From Scatomorpha sp964345235 (GTDB taxonomy: Bacteria; Bacillota; Clostridia; Oscillospirales; Oscillospiraceae), in NCBI GenBank assembly GCA_964345235.1, contig CAYFQE010000035.1:1-6784 (forward strand): a DNA stretch of 6,784 nt, written 5' to 3'. The translations under genes were made by a program, and so were the position numbers. The notes below the pieces were generated by a model, which was not told where the DNA came from, searched no databases, and saw only the letters and a program-made list of their open reading frames with translations. Every line of letters starts with the position of its first letter. The stretch's first letter is position 1. Positions 1-6,019 of the stretch are shown here, piece by piece.

Positions 1-43
1 TACGATTTAGCCAACATATGGGCTAAACCGTATTTATTTTTTT
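1..43 (+). terminator. Hairpin with T-tract at the left edge (terminator-like)
   Basis: Positions 1-12 are complementary to 21-32 in 11 of 12 pairs (mismatch at 5/28), with an 8-base loop at 13-20. A T-rich tract including seven T's (37-43) follows. This is the shape of a Rho-independent terminator for a gene lying to the left of the window. It sits directly before a stretch that reads like the interior of a protein, which is an odd place for a terminator. It could also be an end artefact of assembly. Confidence 0.45.
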
Positions 44-70
44 GAAAATCACACTATTGTAATTAGTGAA

Positions 71-1051
71 TTGTCTTTTTTAGCTCCGGAATTTAGAGTT
101 CCGCAAGTCGGAGAAAATATACCCGAGAGCTTTAATGTTGTTTTAGCTAATGAAAACAGCATTGCAGAGGGCGGCACAAATAAGATAGATGTCTCTTGGC
201 TGGTAAGGCTTGCAGACGGAACTTGGGATTATGCCGACAAGGAGTTGCAGAATCTCGCATTTGAATCGGGCAAAGAATATCGCCTTAGGTTCTCGATGAG
301 CGGATTAAATGCTATAGACGGCATGATATTTGCCGATTCCGCTCCTAAAATCACATTAAACGGAACTTTACTTACAGCGGATGTAAGCGACAATCTTAGC
401 GACGCTTATTATAAGAGGAATAGCGATACATCTGCTTCATTCATAGTTTATTCCCAATCTTTTAAACTTGGCGAAAACACAAATACCGAGCCTGAGGCCG
501 AAAGTGAAGCCTCGGGCGGCTTAGAGCCTGAGAGCGAGATTTCGATTTTGAGCGGAACCGCCGGCTCGGTAGCGACAGAGAAAAAACTTTTAATCTCGAG
601 CGAAATACCGGGCGCTTTAGAAAGCGATTCTGCAATCAATGTGGTAATCGGACAAAGTTGGAAAGATATTAAAGATGAGGTTTTGAGCAAACTGCTCATA
701 GCTCCGGGCTATATACTTACAGGATGGCTGCTCGAAAAAACAGACGACACAAAAATTGAACTTGTCGATGACACTCTGCTTACAGATGAGGCGATAAGAA
801 TTTTAGCTGTTTTAGAAAAAGAAGAAACACAGCAGAGCGATGTTGTTGCCGTCTATCTGGACGGAGCAAGCGGCGATGACAACAACAACGGTCTGACAAA
901 AGAGACCGCATTTAAAACCTTTGAAAAAGCAATAGGCCGGCAATTAAATTTTCGGTCTACACATAGTGAAGCGTGGCAAAACTTTGCCACGCTTCATCTT
1001 TTCTTATATCTTAATCAGCTTTTCCCCAACCCTCTAAAGGCAGGCCTTTAA
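71..1051 (+). CDS. Fragment of a multi-domain surface protein, broken off at the start of a beta-helix domain
   Basis: The open frame has three recognisable parts. Residues ~5-125 form a beta-rich module with the P-x-x-G-E-x-x-P opening, conserved W positions and an F-x-x-G-K-x-Y motif, as in many clostridial secreted proteins. Residues ~139-160 are a Glu/Ser/Gly-rich linker. Residues ~180-255 form a small beta domain with a G-Y-x-L-x-G-W motif, like bacterial surface repeats. From residue 261 (YLDGASGDDNNNGLT, then KTFEKAIG) it begins the entry motif of right-handed parallel beta-helix proteins. After residue 289 (~937) the match ends: the frame runs through a terminator hairpin and into the antisense of ttcA, so the last ~37 residues are not real protein. 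The TTG start at 71 has no Shine-Dalgarno and no signal peptide follows. The frame is open back to 11 and reads plausibly from ~44, so the true N-terminus is probably missing. Likely role is cell-surface or carbohydrate/host contact. I treat it as a gene fragment or pseudogene. Confidence 0.5.
   Translation: MSFLAPEFRVPQVGENIPESFNVVLANENSIAEGGTNKIDVSWLVRLADGTWDYADKELQNLAFESGKEYRLRFSMSGLNAIDGMIFADSAPKITLNGTLLTADVSDNLSDAYYKRNSDTSASFIVYSQSFKLGENTNTEPEAESEASGGLEPESEISILSGTAGSVATEKKLLISSEIPGALESDSAINVVIGQSWKDIKDEVLSKLLIAPGYILTGWLLEKTDDTKIELVDDTLLTDEAIRILAVLEKEETQQSDVVAVYLDGASGDDNNNGLTKETAFKTFEKAIGRQLNFRSTHSEAWQNFATLHLFLYLNQLFPNPLKAGL
967..1005 (+). terminator. Rho-independent terminator, plus strand
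   Basis: Bases 967-979 pair perfectly with 984-996 (13 bp, AACT loop), followed by the T-rich run 997-1005. The U-tract is on the plus strand only: on the minus strand the hairpin is followed by non-U sequence. It therefore suits a rightward gene, although the only rightward frame here is the broken surface-protein fragment. It lies 6 bases beyond the ttcA stop codon and could still help end that transcript. Confidence 0.75.
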
Positions 1052-1733
1052 TTGCCGTGAAAATCTTCTGTTTGAGGTCGGGATAGGTTTTCTCGAGCTC
1101 GGCTATGGTTTTTTTAATATCCTCGCGCTTGCTGTGCTTGTCTATGGGGCAGGTGGTTTTTACTATCGGAAGCCGTTCCGTCTCGACTAATGACTCTATC
1201 TCGCTCTCACGGGCATAAAGCATCGGCCTTATCTGATAGGTATCGGCCCTCGACATATAGGTGAGCGGCTTAAAGCAGTGAAAGCGCCCCTCAAAAAAGA
1301 GTGACATCACACAGGTTTCTATCGCATCGTCGAAGTGGTGGCCGAGGGCAAGCTTTTTTATTCCCTCTTCTTTTATAGCATCGTTGAGGGCTCCCTTGCG
1401 CATTTTTGAACAGAGCGAGCAGGGGTTTTTCTCTTCCCGAATATCGAACACCAGCTCTTTTATATCGGTTTTAATTATTTTATAAGGGACATTAAGACCG
1501 ACGCAAAAATCTTTAAGCGGAGTGAAATCCATGCCCTCGAAGCCCAAATCCGCTGTGATTGCAAGGAGCTCGAAGCTCTTCGGATAGAAGCGTCTGAGTT
1601 CACTTAGACCCAGAAGCAATGCTGCGGAATCTTTGCCTCCCGAGAGGCCGACCGCGATTTTATCGTCCTCGTTTATTAAATTATAATCATCGATACAGCG
1701 GCGAAGTCTGCTCAAAAACCTTTGAACTTCCAC
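1011..1733 (-). CDS. ttcA: TtcA-family PP-loop ATPase (tRNA cytidine 2-thiolation type)
   Basis: This is a PP-loop adenylating enzyme of the TtcA/TilS superfamily. The family activates a tRNA base with ATP and, in characterised TtcA, inserts sulfur at C32 using a [4Fe-4S] cluster. Numbered from the start chosen here, the PP-loop SGGKDS is at 31-36, the CxxC pair is C105/C108 in NPCSLC, the GHHFDD motif is at 131-136, and the third cluster cysteine is C195 in TTCPID. All the hallmark residues are present, and ~240 aa is near the usual length of compact Firmicutes members. Two GTG starts compete, at 1739 and 1733. The GAGG at 1741-1744 is only one base from the first but 7 bases from the second, so 1733 is preferred. 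The gene stands alone, opposite to rplM. The fold and cofactor sites are secure. The exact tRNA position modified in this lineage is inferred, since Gram-positive TtcA-like clades are poorly characterised. Confidence 0.88.
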   Translation of the reverse strand: MEVQRFLSRLRRCIDDYNLINEDDKIAVGLSGGKDSAALLLGLSELRRFYPKSFELLAITADLGFEGMDFTPLKDFCVGLNVPYKIIKTDIKELVFDIREEKNPCSLCSKMRKGALNDAIKEEGIKKLALGHHFDDAIETCVMSLFFEGRFHCFKPLTYMSRADTYQIRPMLYARESEIESLVETERLPIVKTTCPIDKHSKREDIKKTIAELEKTYPDLKQKIFTAIKGLPLEGWGKAD

Positions 1734-1831
1734 ATGCACACCTCATTTGAATTTTGAAAGCGAGAAAAAAGGAGCTTTTGGGCGAATTTCGGCGAATTTA
1801 AGAGCTTCTGTCAGCCCACGCAAAAATATAC

Positions 1832-1860
1832 TTGACATGGATTTTTGTTCGTGGTATACA
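1832..1860 (+). promoter_or_regulatory. Sigma-A promoter of rplM-rpsI
   Basis: The -35 box TTGACA (1832-1837) is a perfect consensus. A 17-base spacer is followed by the -10 box TATACA (1855-1860), with an extended -10 TGG at 1852-1854. Transcription should begin near 1867, giving a leader of about 84 nt before rplM. Such strength suits ribosomal protein genes. Confidence 0.85.
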
Positions 1861-1866
1861 TTTAGG

Positions 1867-1906
1867 GCGTCTTAATTTCGCTTTTTGCGCTTTTATTCTA
1901 AGATGT
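1867..1906 (+). ncRNA. Candidate L13-type ribosomal protein leader structure
   Basis: At the predicted transcript start, 1867-1874 can pair with 1899-1906 (8 bp including two G-U pairs). Inside it, a small hairpin forms from CGC 1879-1881 and GCG 1887-1889 with a T5 loop. Firmicutes rplM-rpsI operons are known to carry an autoregulatory L13 leader, so position and shape fit. I cannot confirm the family consensus by eye. A covariance-model search would decide. Confidence 0.4.
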
Positions 1907-1950
1907 GCATGAAAATTTGTCAAAAGTTTTATTTTATTGGAGGCTTAATA

Positions 1951-2379
1951 ATGTCCACAACCATGCTAAAACCGGGCAGCTTCGAGCGTAAATGGTATAT
2001 CCTTGATGCGGCGGGCAAGCCCCTCGGCAAGACAGCCGAGTTGGCTGCAAATCTGCTTCGCGGCAAGCACAAGGTTACATATACACCCCATGTCGACTGC
2101 GGTGACTATGTCATAGTTATCAATGCCGAAAAGGCTGTTTTAACCGGAAAGAAACTCGAGCAGAAATTTTATCGCAGGCACTCAGGGTATCCCGGCGGCC
2201 TGAAGGAAGTCCGCTATGATCGTCTTATGAAGACAAAGCCGGAGTTTGCAATGATGCAAGCAGTCCGCGGCATGCTTCAGAAGAACAAGCTGGGCTCGGC
2301 TCAACTCACCAGACTTAGGGTTTTCCGCGGCGCGGAGCACTCTCATGCGTCACAGAAGCCCGTGGCTTTTGAAGGCTAA
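1951..2379 (+). CDS. rplM: 50S ribosomal protein L13
   Basis: This is the large-subunit protein L13, an early assembly protein that binds 23S rRNA. The 142 residues match the usual family length. Signature stretches are RGKHKVTYTPHVDCGDY (37-53), TGKKLEQKFYRRHSGYPGG (65-83), YDRLMKTKPEFAMMQAVRGM (89-108) and the C-terminal GAEHSHASQKP (127-137). The ATG at 1951 is chosen because GGAGG (1939-1943) lies 7 bases upstream; longer in-frame starts to the left would add leader sequence that is not L13. Two normally conserved positions differ: the usual MLPK reads MLQK (108-111) and the usual LGR reads LGS (114-116). It is the first gene of the rplM-rpsI operon, with rpsI 11 bases downstream. Confidence 0.98.
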   Translation: MSTTMLKPGSFERKWYILDAAGKPLGKTAELAANLLRGKHKVTYTPHVDCGDYVIVINAEKAVLTGKKLEQKFYRRHSGYPGGLKEVRYDRLMKTKPEFAMMQAVRGMLQKNKLGSAQLTRLRVFRGAEHSHASQKPVAFEG

Positions 2380-2390
2380 GGAGGATTAAA

Positions 2391-2801
2391 ATGGCTATTT
2401 ATCAGAGCAAGAGAGAATATGTATACGGAACAGGCCGCAGAAAGTCCTCTGTTGCCAGAGTCCACCTCTTCCAGGGCGGAAGCGGAAAGATAACAATTAA
2501 CGGCAGAGATATCGACGACTATTTCGGGCTTGAGTCTCTCAAGCGCATCGTGCGTCAGCCCCTGGTCGCCACCGAGACCCTCGGCAAGGTCGACATTGAC
2601 GCAACAGTAAAGGGCGGCGGTGTCTCAGGTCAGGCCGGCGCAATGCGTCACGGCATTTCCAGAGCTCTGCTCCTTTTAGATCAGAATTACAGACCCGTGC
2701 TGAAGGCAGCCGGCTTCTTAACACGCGATCCTCGTATGAAGGAGCGCAAGAAGTACGGTCTCAAGGGCGCTCGTCGCGCACCTCAGTTCTCGAAGAGATA
2801 A
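2391..2801 (+). CDS. rpsI: 30S ribosomal protein S9
   Basis: This is the small-subunit protein S9, whose C-terminal tail reaches the P-site tRNA in the ribosome. Signature stretches are GTGRRKSSVARV (13-24), a GGGVSGQAGAMRHGISRAL block in the middle, DPRMKERKKYGLKGARRAPQ near the end, and the strictly conserved C-terminal SKR. At 136 aa it is slightly longer than the ~130 typical of Gram-positive S9, owing to a short N-terminal extension before YGTGRRK. Its GGAGG lies in the 11-base gap after the rplM stop codon, so the two genes share a transcript. A strong terminator follows 12 bases after its stop codon. Confidence 0.98.
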   Translation: MAIYQSKREYVYGTGRRKSSVARVHLFQGGSGKITINGRDIDDYFGLESLKRIVRQPLVATETLGKVDIDATVKGGGVSGQAGAMRHGISRALLLLDQNYRPVLKAAGFLTRDPRMKERKKYGLKGARRAPQFSKR

Positions 2802-2812
2802 TCACTTCATAC

Positions 2813-2849
2813 AAACCCCCGAAACCGCTTTGGTTTCGGGGGTTTTCTT
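2813..2849 (+). terminator. Terminator of the rplM-rpsI operon
   Basis: A 14-bp perfect stem (2813-2826 with 2832-2845) with a GCTTT loop contains a CCCCC/GGGGG block. It runs straight into the T-tract TTTTCTT (2843-2849). This is a classic strong intrinsic terminator and isolates the ribosomal operon from the ATPase gene. Confidence 0.93.
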
Positions 2850-2912
2850 GGTCATTTTTCGGAAAATGTGAATGAACGCCCTATCTTTCGCTCATGAATT
2901 GTGATTTATTTG

Positions 2913-2941
2913 TTGACATTCGCTATAATTTTGTGTATTCT
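2913..2941 (+). promoter_or_regulatory. Probable promoter of the AAA_14/DUF4143 gene
   Basis: TTGACA (2913-2918) is followed after 17 bases by the weaker -10 TATTCT (2936-2941). A perfect TATAAT also occurs at 2924-2929, but only 5 bases from that -35 box, so it would need the poor upstream -35 GTGATT at 2901-2906. Either pair would start transcription before the GGAGGT at 2961-2966. Confidence 0.5.
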
Positions 2942-2974
2942 TGAGCTGGAAATTCTTGATGGAGGTATAGGCTG

Positions 2975-4327
2975 ATGTATTTAAGAAGAAAAGTAGATGC
3001 TTTCTTAGATGAATGGAAAGCTGATATAAACAGAAAGCCTCTTATTATTAAAGGCAGTCGGCAAATCGGGAAAACCGAATCTGTTTTGCATTTTGCGGCT
3101 GCCAACTATGAAAGCATTATCGAAATTAACTTTGTCAGAGATGAAAAATACAAAGGCATTATTGCAGATGGATATGAAGCCTCAAGCATCATTAAGAATA
3201 TTTCCCTGCTTGACCCATCGAAAAAAATAATTCCCGGAAAAACTTTGATTTTCTTTGATGAAATAACAGAGTTTCCTGAAATTGCCACATCCCTTAAATT
3301 CTTTTGTATTGATAAACGGTTTGATGTAATTTGTAGCGGCTCTATGCTTGGTATGAACTACAAAAGAATCGAGAGTAACAGTGTCGGCTATAAAAAGGAT
3401 TACGACATGTTTTCACTGGATTTTGAAGAGTTCTTGTGGGCAAAGGGATATGGGGAAGACAGCATATTTAATATGCTGTCGCACATGAAGGAGCTTAAAC
3501 CCTTTAGTAACTTAGAGATGGACATCTACCATTCCTTATTTTTAGACTTTAATATTCTCGGAGGAATGCCTGCCGTTGTGGCCGAATATATTGAGAAAAA
3601 CACATTTGAGAACTCCCTTAATACGCAAAAACAGCTCCTAGCAGATTATAAAGAAGATATACGCAAATATGCTTCAGGTGTAGATCAAACAAGAATTATA
3701 AATGTATTTAATAGAGTAGCCCCGCAGCTGGCAAGAGAAAATAAAAAATTCCAGATATCCAAGGTAGCACCAGGTGCAAGATTCCGTGACTATAGAGGCT
3801 GTGCAGAATGGCTTATGGATGCAGGAATGGTCAATATATGTTACTGTATGGACTTTCCTGAATTGCCGCTTGGGGGGAATTACAATCCCGATATCTTCAA
3901 GCTGTATTTTTCAGATACAGGCTTGCTTGTATCAATGCTTGATGATGAATCTCAAGAGGATCTTCGTGCAAACAAGAACCTCGGCGTATATAAGGGCGCA
4001 CTGTATGAGAATATGGTTGGAGAAGCACTTGTAAAACAGGGATATAAGCTGTTCTACTATAAGCGCGAAGATTCCACTTTGGAAATGGATTTCTTTATTC
4101 GCTCTGCTGCATCTCTGATTCCGGTCGAGGTAAAGGCTAAAAGCGGAAAAGCCAAATCGATGAAAACATTAATCACCTCTGACCGCTATCCTGATATTAG
4201 ATATGGTCTTAAATTGTCGAAGAATAATATAGGCCATGAAGACAGAGTCTACACCTTCCCATATTTTTGCACATTCTTATTAAAGAAGTTTATGAAAGAT
4301 TTCCAACCAGAGGAGGAACATGCATGA
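2975..4327 (+). CDS. AAA_14/DUF4143 family ATPase with PD-(D/E)XK-like C-terminus
   Basis: This is a P-loop ATPase fused to DUF4143, a family very common and often multicopy in gut bacteria and archaea, with no settled function. The N-terminal AAA_14 part shows Walker A GSRQIGKT (27-34, K33), Walker B LIFFDEI with D95/E96, and a C-S-G-S strand end (120-123) as a likely sensor. The C-terminal half has E345, D372 in LEMDFF and E385-x-K387 in PVEVKAK. This matches the E...D...ExK pattern of PD-(D/E)XK nucleases, so DNA or RNA cutting is possible but unproven. At 450 aa it is full length. The ATG at 2975 has GGAGGT 8 bases upstream. The last residues (PEEEHA) are encoded by the ribosome binding site of the next gene, and its TGA overlaps the next ATG (ATGA, 4324-4327). 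By eye the gene is AT-richer than its neighbours, which suggests acquisition from elsewhere. Its role could be defence, mobile-element or regulatory; I do not choose. Confidence 0.85.
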   Translation: MYLRRKVDAFLDEWKADINRKPLIIKGSRQIGKTESVLHFAAANYESIIEINFVRDEKYKGIIADGYEASSIIKNISLLDPSKKIIPGKTLIFFDEITEFPEIATSLKFFCIDKRFDVICSGSMLGMNYKRIESNSVGYKKDYDMFSLDFEEFLWAKGYGEDSIFNMLSHMKELKPFSNLEMDIYHSLFLDFNILGGMPAVVAEYIEKNTFENSLNTQKQLLADYKEDIRKYASGVDQTRIINVFNRVAPQLARENKKFQISKVAPGARFRDYRGCAEWLMDAGMVNICYCMDFPELPLGGNYNPDIFKLYFSDTGLLVSMLDDESQEDLRANKNLGVYKGALYENMVGEALVKQGYKLFYYKREDSTLEMDFFIRSAASLIPVEVKAKSGKAKSMKTLITSDRYPDIRYGLKLSKNNIGHEDRVYTFPYFCTFLLKKFMKDFQPEEEHA

Positions 4328-5463
4328 AAACTCCCGTTTCGATAGTCGAACTTAAAACTTATAACGATAATGAGGCAAGAAGCGCGCTTTTAGAGCTTCT
4401 TGCGCCTCTCGGCGGCTTGGATTGGATAGAAGAGGGCATGAAAATCGGCATAAAGGTGAACTTGGTACGCGGAATAGCGCCCGAGACCGCCTGCTGCACC
4501 CACCCTGTTTTAGTTAAAGAACTCGCTAAGCTTCTTATAGAGCGCGGAGCCCTTGTCACCGTTGGCGACAGTCCGGGAGGACCCTTTGAAAAGCCCTTTT
4601 TAGAGGGCGTATACAGAGGAAGCGGCATTGATATGGTCAAGGAAACCGGAGCCGAGCTTAACCATGACTTCGGAGTTGAGGAGATAAATTTTCCTGAGGG
4701 CAAAGCCCTTAAAAAAGTGCCGCTATGCAGTTGGCTTTTAAAGCAGGATGCCGTTATTAATTTTGCCAAGCTGAAAACCCACGGGCTGACAGGGCTAACC
4801 GCCGCAGTGAAAAACCTTTACGGGGCTGTTCCGGGGGTGCGAAAGACGGAGCTTCACTACAGCTACCCGAAAATAGACGAGTTTTGCAATATGCTCATTG
4901 ATATAAACGAGTGCATTAAGCCGACTCTAAGCATAATTGATGCCGTCATGTGCATGGAGGGTAGCGGCCCCACAACGGGAGACCCAAGGTTTATGGGCGC
5001 GCTTTTGGCCTCGAAAAATCAGTATTTTTTGGATCTTGTTGCCGCCCGACTTATAAATCTTCAAAACCATGAGGCCGCCACGGTTTTTTATCAGATTGAG
5101 CGCAGACTCTCGCCCGAGAGCGAGGACTCTATCGATATAATCGGCGAGTGGAAAAAGTTTGTTGTAGATGACTTTAAAACCATGAGCATAGGAAACGAGG
5201 CCCGCCTTTTTGCGGGAAAGAGCAAGATTCTAAACTATCTCGCCGGAAAGCTTTTAAGCCCGCGGCCGCAGGTTGACGAGGATATTTGCATAGGCTGCGG
5301 CCTTTGCGCCGGTCACTGCCCCATGAATGCGATTGATATTAAAAATAAGAAGGCTAAAATAAAGTCTAAAAACTGTATTCGCTGTTTTTGCTGTCAGGAA
5401 TTTTGCCCCCGCGCGGCGATAAACTCCGAGCGAAGCCGTTTAGCTAAATTGCTTATAAAATAA
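4324..5463 (+). CDS. DUF362 domain protein with two [4Fe-4S] ferredoxin clusters
   Basis: The 379-residue protein has an N-terminal DUF362 domain and a C-terminal bacterial ferredoxin domain. DUF362 landmarks are GDSPGG (81-86), KLKTHGLTG from 149 (H153), KNLYGAVPG (163-171), and a D-A-V-M-C-M-E-G-S-G-P stretch. The ferredoxin part has two C-x2-C-x2-C-x3-C-P motifs: C322/C325/C328/C332 and C351/C354/C357/C361. An extra C356 lies inside the second motif. The first and last cysteines of these motifs normally split between the two clusters. Cellular role is unknown; electron transfer coupled to an unidentified substrate is the reasonable inference. There is no signal peptide or membrane segment, so it is cytoplasmic. 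The start at 4324 is fixed by AGGAGG (4311-4316), 7 bases upstream; reading further left would only add residues from within the ATPase gene. It overlaps the ATPase stop codon by 4 bases, so translation may be coupled. Confidence 0.9.
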   Translation: MKTPVSIVELKTYNDNEARSALLELLAPLGGLDWIEEGMKIGIKVNLVRGIAPETACCTHPVLVKELAKLLIERGALVTVGDSPGGPFEKPFLEGVYRGSGIDMVKETGAELNHDFGVEEINFPEGKALKKVPLCSWLLKQDAVINFAKLKTHGLTGLTAAVKNLYGAVPGVRKTELHYSYPKIDEFCNMLIDINECIKPTLSIIDAVMCMEGSGPTTGDPRFMGALLASKNQYFLDLVAARLINLQNHEAATVFYQIERRLSPESEDSIDIIGEWKKFVVDDFKTMSIGNEARLFAGKSKILNYLAGKLLSPRPQVDEDICIGCGLCAGHCPMNAIDIKNKKAKIKSKNCIRCFCCQEFCPRAAINSERSRLAKLLIK

Positions 5464-5466
5464 AGA

Positions 5467-5497
5467 AAAAGCTCTTCCTAAAAACGGAAGGGCTTTT
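5467..5497. terminator. Bidirectional terminator between DUF362 and dtxR-like genes
   Basis: A 12-bp stem (5467-5478 with 5486-5497, one G-U pair) has a 7-base TAAAAAC loop. The TTTT arm serves the rightward DUF362 transcript. On the other strand the same stem is followed by a run reading TTTTTCTTT, which serves the leftward dtxR-like transcript. It begins 3 bases after the DUF362 stop codon. Confidence 0.85.
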
Positions 5498-5512
5498 AAT
5501 ATTTAATGAGTA

Positions 5513-5549
5513 CTGCGGAAAGCATTAAAGCTCCGCGGCTTTTTTCTTT
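5513..5549 (+). terminator. Possible second rightward terminator
   Basis: Bases 5513-5519 pair with 5532-5538 (7 bp, one G-U), with a 12-base loop and a T-rich tail at 5540-5549. It overlaps the 3' end of the dtxR-like gene on the opposite strand. It could act as a backup to the stronger hairpin at 5467-5497, but the large loop makes it weaker. Confidence 0.35.
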
Positions 5550-5890
5550 ATTGCCTCGAAGGTTTCGTCACTTATATAGTGCTCTACCTTGCACGCATCC
5601 TCGCAGGCTGTTTCTTCGGACACTCCGATTTTTATGAGCAGTTCTTTTATAACCGTATGTCTCTCATATATTTTCTCTGCAAGCTCCAAGCCCGCTTCGG
5701 TAAAGCTTATAAGGTTTTCGCTGTCGCGTGTGATGTAGCCGCCATTTTCTAAAAGCCCCAGTGCACGGCTCACACTAGGCTTGGAAAAGCTCATGTGCTC
5801 TGCAATATCCATCGCACGGACATCTTTTTTTTGTTTGGATAGAATCAAAATTGTTTCGAGATACATCTCTCCCGATTCAAATAACGACAT
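5525..5890 (-). CDS. DtxR-family metal-dependent repressor, probable iron regulator of feo
   Basis: This is a short DtxR/MntR-type repressor of 121 aa: a winged helix-turn-helix (26-60, recognition region SFSKPSVSRAL) followed by the metal-binding dimerisation domain (69-121). It lacks the SH3-like third domain of classical DtxR. Candidate metal ligands align with the DtxR site: M9 in GEMYLETI, C100, E103 and H104 in DACKVEHYIS, with H78 for the second site. The M plus C set resembles iron-sensing DtxR/IdeR rather than the D/E set of manganese-sensing MntR. The residue four before C100, His in DtxR, is here C96, and the position equivalent to DtxR E83 is K82, so the second site is altered. 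The ATG at 5890 has GGGAG about 8 bases upstream. It is divergent from feoA-feoA-feoB across a 221-base control region, so iron-dependent control of that operon is the natural inference. Confidence 0.9.
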   Translation of the reverse strand: MSLFESGEMYLETILILSKQKKDVRAMDIAEHMSFSKPSVSRALGLLENGGYITRDSENLISFTEAGLELAEKIYERHTVIKELLIKIGVSEETACEDACKVEHYISDETFEAIKKKAAEL

Positions 5891-5912
5891 GTAATCACTC
5901 CCATCTATCGAA

Positions 5913-5941
5913 AATATATCATGTTTTTTACAACAAGTAAA
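5913..5941 (-). promoter_or_regulatory. Promoter of the dtxR-like gene
   Basis: Read on the minus strand, -35 TTTACT (5941-5936), a 17-base spacer and -10 TATATT (5918-5913) with an extended TGA just before it make a good sigma-A promoter. The start would be near 5906, leaving a short leader with the GGGAG site. Confidence 0.6.
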
Positions 5942-5990
5942 GTCTGCGCTAACTAATGCTTGATTTTTCTTAAAATAGGAAAATTAAGTC

Positions 5991-6019
5991 TTGACAAAAT
6001 TCGGTTAGCATAGTATAAC
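5991..6019 (+). promoter_or_regulatory. Promoter of the feo operon
   Basis: TTGACA (5991-5996), a 17-base spacer and TATAAC (6014-6019) form a near-consensus sigma-A promoter. Transcription should start near 6026, giving an 86-nt leader before feoA. The -10 box lies inside the palindrome at 6009-6023. Confidence 0.82.

Noticed and set aside
448..699. 83-codon minus-strand frame in the surface-protein fragment
   Set aside because: It is antisense to a frame with recognisable domain motifs and has no supporting start signals.
1781..1800. Tandem GGCGAATTT repeat between ttcA and rplM
   Set aside because: Two copies of a 9-base word one base apart are too little to call a functional repeat or operator.
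1885..1950. Longer in-frame start for rplM (non-ATG at 1885)
   Set aside because: It would add residues with no L13 similarity and cover the predicted leader RNA. The GGAGG at 1939-1943 fits the ATG at 1951.
2924..2929. Perfect TATAAT as the main -10 of the ATPase gene
   Set aside because: It is only 5 bases from the TTGACA, and its properly spaced -35 (GTGATT) is poor, so it is kept only as an alternative.
3774..4034. 86-codon plus-strand frame inside the ATPase gene
   Set aside because: It overlaps a well-supported DUF4143 domain in another frame and shows no family resemblance.
4359..4769. 136-codon minus-strand frame inside the DUF362 gene
   Set aside because: It is fully antisense to a clear DUF362 domain, has low-complexity Ser/Pro-rich composition, and shows no ribosome binding site.
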